Positions 55,980-64,000 of a stretch of 64,000 bases of DNA are shown here, piece after piece (positions within the stretch are counted from its first letter, which is position 1; the number at the start of each line of letters is the position of its first letter). The position numbers and the translations under genes are program-made. The stretch is from assembly GCA_028386065.3 (NCBI GenBank), contig JAKUCV010002314.1, positions 253,508-317,507 on the forward strand. Reading direction: 5' to 3'. This DNA is from Turnera subulata (taxonomy: Eukaryota; Streptophyta; Magnoliopsida; Malpighiales; Passifloraceae). Below the pieces are notes generated by a model. It saw only the letters and a program-made list of their open reading frames with translations. It was not told where the DNA came from and made no database searches.

Positions 55980-58549
55980 GGCTGCGTTTGGAACATGGGA
56001 CTTGACAGTCCAAGTCCATATGGACATGGACTGGACTAGCCTGGACTGGACTGGGCTAGTCCAGACTACGTTTGGTTGTGTGGACTGTACATTGTGGACT
56101 TAAGGCTAGTCCAGAAAAATGATGTTTGGTTGTACGTAGACTAGACTTGGACTAAATGGCAGAAATGACCTGAATACCCTGAATGGAAAATTTGAAAACC
56201 TACATCATAATTTCCATATTATTTTTCTTTTTGGTGATAATTTCCATATTATTTTGATAAACACATCTACACTATATGTTTTTTTTAATATTCCCCTATT
56301 GCACTATAGTTAGAAATGAAAATTAAGAAAGTTATTAAGAAAATTACACAGAAAGTTACCCATAGAGTTTAGTCCAATTTTCAATATTCCATGTCTGTCC
56401 AATCCAAACATTTTACTGCCAATCCTCGTTAAATTCTTATCCTCATTAAGAAAGTTATTATAAAGTAAATATAACTACTTAGCAACAGTGGAGCTTTTTT
56501 TAAAAAAATAAGGATAATGGAATTTCATTACTGGGTAAAGATGAGAACATTTCAAAAAAGAACAACAGGTTCCTAGAAAAAAAGAAAGAACAACAGAGAA
56601 GTATGAATAAAGAGAAGTGGTAAATGTTACAGGTGAGTAATTTCCTGATAAACTCGTCAAATATAAGTTTCATTCAAACGAAGAAGGGAAACAATACCCT
56701 CTGCTACAAGACCAAGAACAGCTAAATCATGATTCCTGACCCATAAGGGTGAAAAATGAGGTGCCTGGAAATGGAACTCCTATTCACAACTTGTACCAAT
56801 GCACCTCCAATGTGGGCTGAATACTGAGCTTCTTGATAAGTCTTTGCATCTAGTAGATTAACAGCTTCACCAAAGTAATCCTTGATAGCTAATCTGTAAT
56901 CTCCTTCATAGTAATCTAATGCTTGCTTCATCTGATCATGAGCTGAATACTGAGCCTGGAACTTTGGGATTTAGCCTAGAGTGTCCGTGGCATTGGCTAT
57001 ACAAAGATCAAGAATGATATAAGCAAGTTCTTTCACATCACTTGCATTAGCGGCACGAGGGTCTGATCCTAGAATGGCCACACATTCTTCATATCCAACT
57101 ATCATACCACAATAAAACTGAGCTTTAATAGTTTATAAGCATGTCATGCTAAGATCATCAAGAAGATAAATAACAGTCAAGCTGACTTCAATTCCGGTAA
57201 CTGAAACTACCGAATGATCCAACTTGAAGGACTACTGCCTCCAATGATACACAAGGAAAATCACCCAAGAGTTAATGCTTAAGTTCAAGTATATTCAACA
57301 TTTTTTAGCACCCAGTCATATTCATACACGAATTTTCTTGTTGCTTAACTGAAAGAAAACTCATCAACTCATTCCTTTTCTTAACTTGACAGCAAACAAT
57401 TGATTTGGAATGAGATTAAAGCATGATGAGTGTGTGATAACTGAGAGCCAGCAAAGTAGAACTGCTCTGACAAATACAATACACCCTTGCTACTAGCAAA
57501 CCAGAAACGGTACACAATGGAATGGGATGGTTCTTCAAACGAAACAATAGAATCATACATCTTATAATGAAATTCAACAGCATCGATAATGAGAAGCACA
57601 TGTCCATTCACCAACAACTATTAAAATTAACTCAAACGCAAACAATAGACCACCACAAATGTTGTACTCTAACCAGAAGTCAAATTGTAATTGAATTATA
57701 GACAACAACACAATCATACCGAGCTACTAGTGTCTCCCTTTGTAGAGCTCTCTTGCCAAGCCTTTTACCCTGTTTAAATAATCAAATGAACCGTTGTTAG
57801 GTGTTAAACATAATCAAAAAGCAAGAGGGTTAACACTGATTCGACAAATTAAAGTCACATTAAGGGTTAATTGGCATTTGAAGAGTTAGGGTTTGGAAAG
57901 ATTAATTTGGGGATTTTATAAAATTGAGCAAGATGTTTCTGTTAGATCGGTGGAGGCCAGAAGAATTACAAGAAAGGGGAGGTCGGGGGAGGACGGGAGA
58001 AGAAGAAGAAGGGGGAGGGCGGTGGCGGTCAGCGGTGGCAGGATAACTCTGTGAAGGTCGCGAGCGTGAGAGGGGCAGTCGCGAACAGAGGGGGAAGGGA
58101 AGAGAGAACAGAAAGCAGGGAGAAGGAAAAGAAATTCGACAATAGAGAAGAGAGTAGAGGGTGGGAGAGAAAGCAGAGAGGAGGATGCGAGATGGGTGGG
58201 AAATCGTACCTGGGTTTGGAGAAGTGAGAGCAGAGAGAGAGCTCGACGAATGGGGAGAATGGGGAAAATCTGGATTGAAGAGAGGAGTTTTGTTACCTGG
58301 GCATTTTGGAATTTTATGAAAAGAGCGTGGGCATTTTAGTCCAAATTTTTGAGTCCATCGTGCGTGGACTCCGAGGCCACACCTTTTCGAGGGGCCTCAA
58401 GTCCACGCCCGAGTCCTCTGATCGTGGGACTCGCGTCCGTCTTAGTCCACATGGACTCACGAAGTTTTCGCTCGCCAAACGTGGACTCGGGTCCAAGTCC
58501 ACCCAAGTCCGCATGGACTTGGTCCGAATACCACGTACCAAACGCTACC
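55980..58549. mobile_element. PIF/Harbinger-type element carrying gene-like sequence (2570 bp)
   Basis: The ends GGCTGCGTTTGGAACATGG and, in reverse, GGTAGCGTTTGGTACGTGG lie inside a TAA target duplication (55977-55979 and 58550-58552), the usual TWA target of PIF/Harbinger. Both subterminal regions are dense in TGGACT/AGTCCA words in opposite orientation. There is no DDE transposase. The interior holds a PMEI-like pseudogene (minus strand) and a GA-rich, splice-donor-like stretch near 58200, so it looks like an element that picked up a host gene. Confidence 0.8.
56722..57125 (-). pseudogene. Invertase/pectin methylesterase inhibitor-like pseudogene
   Basis: Minus-strand segment 57122 to about 56975 encodes FYCGMIVGYEECVAILGSDP then ANASDVKELAYIILDL and ANATDTL, in the order of a plant PMEI domain: the spaced cysteines, SDPR-like turn and IDLALANAT-like helix. 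After a TAA and a frame change, 56955-56722 gives MKQALDYYEGDYRLAIKDY, EAVNLLD and an A-Q-Y-S-A-H stretch, matching the second half (Y-x-D-A-x-x-x-L, then VSAAL). The cysteine expected before the YEDAV-like helix is replaced. No signal peptide was seen in the adjoining sequence. Family members inhibit invertases or pectin methylesterases in the wall or vacuole; this copy is broken. Confidence 0.55.
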
Positions 58550-58689
58550 TAAGGGAAACTGAAAAGCCAAATGTGCCAAACAATCCGCCCAGCGATCATG
58601 TCTCAGTTGGACTTGCCAATTACGTCGTAAAAGTTCTTGGGCAGCCCGTAGCAAGGCAGTATTGCGGCGATTTTTTTCTTTTCTTTTCT

Positions 58690-59401
58690 AATCAACATTT
58701 ATCTATGCCCGCATCTACTGTGTTGGTGGTGAGGCATTTATAAGTTAAATATGAAAAGCTCATCATTATTTTGTTATTAAATTTATAACAAAATAATAAA
58801 GTATCATTCTCATGCACGTAGGGCTTATCGAGTTAAAGAATAAAAAAGTATCTATTCTCAGCAAATTTTTTTTTTTGAAGCGCAGAAAATTTATATAACA
58901 ATTTGTGTGTGTAAGATTCCTTTCTATTTTTTTTACAGTCATGTTCGATCTTGGTGAATTGTGATGCAATACCCTTTTTCTTGGATTGCGAAAATCTGAA
59001 ACAATTCTTGGCTTGCGTCTTGACCAATTCCTCTCTCGTTTCATTCCTAAATGGAATGGCAATTTTCTTCCGTACGTAAAAATTGTCAATGCATCCACAC
59101 ATCATTACGAGTGACCTACCGGTGCTAATACCATTGACAATAATTCAATCTTCAGCTTTTACATTGTGGCCCATTGACTTGGAAAAAGTTTGTCCTAGAC
59201 TCCTAGTGGTCGCTTGTATTTAATTAGATTTAATTAGTCGCCTATGCTATTGCAAGATTTCCCAATTATCATTTATGGGGTTGCCGGCATCATTTGTGAA
59301 TCGATCAATTAGAAAAGTACTGTCACTCTACCATCAATCACATCTAAGCCTTGAAACCAAATCATCAAATGCATTAAATCATCCTAGAATTTTGAGCCAT
59401 C
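58690..59401. other. Interval, no supported gene
   Basis: AT-rich sequence. Two overlapping minus-strand open frames (58766-59105) have no recognised motif. Confidence 0.45.
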
Positions 59402-59875
59402 GGAAAAATTGGGAACAGAGTACATAACCTGAGGCGTGCTAAGCACTGTCCTAAAGGAATATTTTACCTACTGCAAAGTTCCCCCAGGATACAACAGGTT
59501 CTTCTACCATAAATGGCAGGATACCAGAGACTACCAAGAAAATATAAATTAACAACCCAGCAAGATAACATAGGAGATGAGAATTTTGTGAGGGAAAATA
59601 AATGAAACATGGAAGAGAATTCTTGTTCACAGTGTTGCATATCAATGAATTGAAGAATGGTCTTGTATTTATAGCAAATGGAGAGGAACAACAACGTTAG
59701 GAAAAATAATGGCCATTAATTAAGGACCATATTTTTTTCTATAGACCAGGTAAGCTCAACTTATCCCCTGATTTACTCCAACAGCCAAAAGTTAGTTTTG
59801 ACTAGGCCATTTACCACGTCAAAACCATGTATCTCTCCAATGTGAGATAATATCATTTTGAAATATATTCCAACA
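59402..59875 (-). mobile_element. LTR, minus orientation (left member of an inverted pair)
   Basis: On the minus strand it starts TGTTGGAATATATTTC and runs 474 bp with a TATA-containing GCTATAAATACAAG. It ends ATTTTTCC in place of the expected TTTTTCCAACA. No purine tract adjoins its start, so it behaves as a separate, slightly eroded copy rather than a partner LTR. Confidence 0.75.
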
Positions 59876-60384
59876 ATCTAAATATATTCAATAAAGTTTA
59901 TCATCTCTTAGTGAGATTTATTGTGAAAATTTAAGTTATATATGTTTGAGGTGTGAGCTTGAATTTTTAAAAATGTGGGGGTTTTATTTCCTTAATTTTG
60001 AGAAGGAAAACTTATGTGAAATTTTTTTTTATTGGATTTTTTTTTTAAAAAAAATGAGTCACAATATGTGATCGAGTGCTAATTAATGATGGTTCTCTCT
60101 TGAGTTTGAGAATTTCAAGAAAATAAAATTATGTGCATGTGATGCCTAAATTTGGCACTATGAAATTTTTTAGCATTCATATATGATTGACTGTGTATAA
60201 GATGATAATTTTACAACTATTTTTATATATGATATTGGGTTGATGTTTTTTGTTTTTAATTAAATTCTAATATGTGGTGAAGCAAATATTTTGGATTAAA
60301 TTTATAAGGGATGGTGGTAGCTTAATATTATCACAAAATATTTAATTGAGGAGCTTCTTATGAAGTTTAGACATATTAATGTCA

Positions 60385-61266
60385 NNNNNNNNNNNNNNNN
60401 NNNNNNNNNNNNNNNNNNNNNNNNNNNNNNNNNNNNNNNNNNNNNNNNNNNNNNNNNNNNNNNNNNNNNNNNNNNNNNNNNNNNNNNNNNNNNNNNNNNN
60501 NNNNNNNNNNNNNNNNNNNNNNNNNNNNNNNNNNNNNNNNNNNNNNNNNNNNNNNNNNNNNNNNNNNNNNNNNNNNNNNNNNNNNNNNNNNNNNNNNNNN
60601 NNNNNNNNNNNNNNNNNNNNNNNNNNNNNNNNNNNNNNNNNNNNNNNNNNNNNNNNNNNNNNNNNNNNNNNNNNNNNNNNNNNNNNNNNNNNNNNNNNNN
60701 NNNNNNNNNNNNNNNNNNNNNNNNNNNNNNNNNNNNNNNNNNNNNNNNNNNNNNNNNNNNNNNNNNNNNNNNNNNNNNNNNNNNNNNNNNNNNNNNNNNN
60801 NNNNNNNNNNNNNNNNNNNNNNNNNNNNNNNNNNNNNNNNNNNNNNNNNNNNNNNNNNNNNNNNNNNNNNNNNNNNNNNNNNNNNNNNNNNNNNNNNNNN
60901 NNNNNNNNNNNNNNNNNNNNNNNNNNNNNNNNNNNNNNNNNNNNNNNNNNNNNNNNNNNNNNNNNNNNNNNNNNNNNNNNNNNNNNNNNNNNNNNNNNNN
61001 NNNNNNNNNNNNNNNNNNNNNNNNNNNNNNNNNNNNNNNNNNNNNNNNNNNNNNNNNNNNNNNNNNNNNNNNNNNNNNNNNNNNNNNNNNNNNNNNNNNN
61101 NNNNNNNNNNNNNNNNNNNNNNNNNNNNNNNNNNNNNNNNNNNNNNNNNNNNNNNNNNNNNNNNNNNNNNNNNNNNNNNNNNNNNNNNNNNNNNNNNNNN
61201 NNNNNNNNNNNNNNNNNNNNNNNNNNNNNNNNNNNNNNNNNNNNNNNNNNNNNNNNNNNNNNNNNN
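60385..61266. other. Assembly gap (882 N)
   Basis: A run of N. Open frames reported across it are meaningless. Confidence 1.
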
Positions 61267-61471
61267 TAATATGATTGGTAAGAACACTGACTTACCAAAG
61301 TGTCTATCAGTTCATAGTAACCATTTGTTACACTGTTTGACACGGTTTGTCAAGACTTATCGGTCTAGACTTGGTTCATAGTCTACGGACACCAAGATCG
61401 ATGTATTACACTCATTAGTAATAAGAACCCAGCAAACAGATTCTTTTTCTTTTGAAATATATGTGGGGGAT

Positions 61472-61854
61472 TGTTGGAATATATTTCAAAATGATATTAT
61501 CCCACATTGGAGAGATACATGGTTTTGACGTGGTAAATGGCCTAGTCAAAACTAACTTTTGGCTGTTGGAGTAAATCAGGAGATAAGTTGAGCTTACCTG
61601 GTCTATAGGAAAAAATATGGTCCTTAATTAATGGCCATTATTTTTCCTAACGTTTTTCCCTCACAAAATTCTCATCTCCTATGTTATCTTGCTGGGTTGC
61701 TAATTTATATTTTCTTGGTGGTCTCTGGTATCCTGACATTTATGGTAGAAGAACCTGTTGTATCCTGGGGGAACTTTGCAGTAGGCAAAATATTCCTTTA
61801 GGACAGTGCCTAGCACGCCTCAAGTTATGTACTCTATTCCCAATTTTTCCAACA
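61472..61854 (+). mobile_element. LTR, plus orientation (right member), promoter deleted
   Basis: TGTTGGAATATATTTC to TTTTTCCAACA, 383 bp, preceded by a purine tract ATGTGGGGGAT, so it is the 3' LTR of an element extending left into the gap. Relative to the minus-strand copy it lacks about 107 bp, including the TATA box (joined at CCTAACG/TTTTTCCC). Confidence 0.8.
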
Positions 61855-62885
61855 ATCGCTAGATGCATTAAATCAATGAATCAAGCAGCATTAATTAAAT
61901 GATCATAAAATATGCTTTAGAAAGAGATTTAAAATTAAACATTGCGAAGAACAATTCTTATAGAGGATTTTGTCTTCCAATTCCCAATTATAGATCAGAA
62001 TGGATTGCGTGAAACAGATGCCGACATTGAAGTGGAATAATTTTTCTAGGACATATTAGAATAATTCGACCAAATTTTTTAAGCCTGTTTTCTCTATTTC
62101 AAGCTTGACAATTTTAATGGTAACATTTTTCTATTGAGTGTAAGCATAAGTGATTTTCCTAAGGCTGGAGTAGCTACAACTACCAGTAATCTTATTTCTT
62201 CCAAACGGAGAAACGTTTGTGTTGAAATTAATAATATTAGTTGTCGGAGTGTTCCATAGCCACACGTACGATTCCCTTGACAACACAATCTTTTCCGAAA
62301 AAAAAAAAAAATTGTCTGGACTGCCAATTCTCCACTTCGACATTAATGGACTCTCCTCATAACAGAGAAACTACCGCAACATAGGATAATAGATATCCTA
62401 ACTAGCCTCACACGCAGCATATATAGTTTGTGGACCATTAGTTGTTAACACAATATGCGTAATTGCTCCACAAATTAAATACATGATGATCATGATCATG
62501 AACTTAGGTTTGGTCCATAACACTTTCTGTTGAACCCAGTATATATATACTCTTCTTATGACATATAATAATGCTATCGATCTCCTGGAAGAATATATTG
62601 CGTCAAAATGTCTTTGTAACATCATAAGAAGTCAAATTACCACTAATTAGTCCCTGACCAAGAAAAAAAAACTACCACTAATTGGTCCGTTGAAAAAAAA
62701 AATCACTAATTAGTAATTATTACAATAATGTCGTCTAGATCATAAAATAGACCTTTCGTTACGTTTACTTAAGTCAAGCCGATTCATTGTACTATTACTT
62801 TCAGACAAAAACACCAGCTGGATAATCACGTTATGATCGCGACTGATATGCTTGTTTGAAGATTGCAACCCTGCAGTGCTCATAG
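61855..62885. other. Interval, no supported gene
   Basis: AT-rich; a short repeat of CTAATTAGTCC/CTAATTGGTCC words with A tracts near 62643-62720. No coding evidence. Confidence 0.45.
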
Positions 62886-62889
62886 ATTC

Positions 62890-64000
62890 TGCATCGGAAT
62901 AACGACTTCGCGAGTCCTATATCTTTTTCCCGAAATCTCATTTGAGTCCTAAAAAAGAAAAACGCCTATTTCGAGTCCTATAACGTTTAAAAAGAACACC
63001 AAACGAGTCCCCGTCCAATTTTTCGTCAATTTTTTGCTGACCTGGTCGTTAAGTATCTACGTGGATAATGATATAAATTAAAAAAAATCAGAAAACATTA
63101 TAGTGACAATTAATAATTAATCAATAACAGTTAGTATTTAAATTCGTATTAATTTAACAAAATAAAATTAACTTACACTCATCCTCCTTCACTCCAACCC
63201 TCAATTTCTTTTTCTCCCAAACCCGCCGCCCAGCAAACAACCCACAACCGCCGGCCACATGCACCCATCTCCTCCACTGGAAACACTGAACCCCAGCCAC
63301 CATCAACCATCACTGGATCGTCCAGTCACCACCATCAAACGCCACACATAACAACCAAATCAACAACAACCACCCCGATTAATAAATCGGCCCCAAAGAC
63401 AAAAGGAAAACAAAGAACAGGGAAAAAGAAGGGAGAGATCGTCGGGGACTTACCGGGCGACGATGGCACCCACGTCGAATCCACGCCCGAACAACCTGCA
63501 CAAGGCCACCAGACCTCTTCCCGGTCTGTACCACAGCCCGGCGACACAGGCGGCGGCCATGGCGACTTCTCGTTGCAACCCAGAGAACCCCGAGCCTCCT
63601 TCTATGTCTTAGCGACAGCGGACAGTGGAGAAGACCAAAAGAAATGGCGGCGGCGTACTCAGCTTCGTCTTCTCCGTCAACAACTCAGGGCAACTGGCCT
63701 CGACCTCTCGATCGAGATACACCAGGGATCTGCACCGTCAAGAGCCGTCGAGCTCGACTGAAGCCGCCATCGTGTGATTCGAAGGTTGCTGGGCTGTTTG
63801 TTGTCTCGGGGTGGACTCAGTGGATCGGGGTGGCTGTGATGTTCGGCCACAGTTTGTTGCAGGTTGCTGGGGTTGCTGGCGAGCTGTTCCGGTAGCGATC
63901 TCCTCCTTGCACCCGCAGCTCTCCCTATCCGTCGCCTTGCTCCGCCCCTAAAGCTGCTGCCCCCGACTCTTCTCCTCCACATCTTGCATCTACAAAAGGC
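62890..64000. mobile_element. Left part of a phrase-repeat (Mutator-like) element, cut by window end
   Basis: From about 62910 the word GAGTCCTA/GAGTCCCC recurs four times at about 30-bp spacing, followed by GCTGACCTGG and CTACGTGG. This is the same design as the terminal repeats at 34417 and 47837. Beyond 63180 is a GC-rich block with a CCGCCGCC-type composition and overlapping short frames on both strands, as in the interior of 47837-50082. The right end and TSD are outside the window. Confidence 0.5.

Larger units (their letters stand above)
55830..58680 (-). pseudogene. LINE-like 3' end with RNase H remnant, split by a PIF element
   Basis: On the minus strand, before the insertion (58680-58553), an open frame encodes ELLRRNWQVQLRHDRWADCLAHLA, the C-terminal part of a plant LINE-type RNase H domain. 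After the PIF element it resumes (55976 downward) and ends with an in-frame LINKAVSF tail, then an A-rich stretch (T-rich on the plus strand, about 55832-55852). This is a 5'-truncated LINE copy or derived host sequence. Confidence 0.65.

Noticed and set aside
60342..61343. Open frames of about 300 codons
   Set aside because: They are almost entirely N from the assembly gap.

Overview
The window is nuclear DNA from a flowering plant, most likely a eudicot: split genes with plant-type GT-AG introns, a plant mitochondrial Hsp70, and layers of plant transposable elements. No tRNA, rRNA, CRISPR array or bacterial-type operon was seen. Three intact host genes are present, all on the minus strand. 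They are a Pol5/MYBBP1A-type nucleolar protein (DNA polymerase V family; 1400-7942, eight exons, 1285 codons), a mitochondrial Hsp70 (37517-40416, six exons, 690 codons) and a plant CorA-like divalent-cation transporter family protein with the GMN motif (42541-44624, four coding exons, 468 codons). All exon joins keep frame. One intron of the first gene needs a GC-AG splice pair.

Most of the rest is transposon. The largest block, 10009-34255, is a three-level nest in which every level has a perfect 5-bp target-site duplication (TSD). A decayed Ty1/copia element (TSD CAAAT) was hit by a large-LTR, LARD-like element (TSD GACCA). The 3' LTR of that element was then hit twice: by a 580-bp hAT element (8-bp TSD CTTCCAGT) and by a very young Athila/Tat-type Ty3 element (TSD TCAGG) whose two 1845-bp LTRs differ at only about three positions by eye. 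The young element has lost almost all of pol by an apparently clean, in-frame internal deletion. The LARD-like element has no gag-pol; its interior carries two antisense ORFs.

Between the nest and the genes lies a 913-bp foldback Mutator-like element (34417-35329, 10-bp TSD). A 259-bp Mutator-type MITE (40970-41228, 9-bp TSD) sits between the Hsp70 and CorA-like genes. From 47430 to 55053 a larger Mutator-like element (9-bp TSD TTTAAGAAA) contains a second complete Mutator-like element (47837-50082, 9-bp TSD ATCTTTTTT) and LTRs related to the LARD-like family. At 55980-58549 a PIF/Harbinger-type element (TSD TAA) carries a broken invertase/pectin methylesterase inhibitor-like gene and interrupts the 3' end of a LINE-like RNase H fragment. 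The right end has inverted related LTRs around an 882-bp assembly gap and the left part of another phrase-repeat element that runs off the window.

The host genes look like housekeeping genes and share no pathway operon-style. The most unusual material is the antisense ORF pair inside the LARD-like element, the in-frame pol-deleted Athila derivative, and a shared terminal-repeat design (short phrase repeated every 30-40 bp, followed by TGACGTGG) seen in several unrelated-looking Mutator-like elements. All identifications are by reading the sequence; no database search was run.
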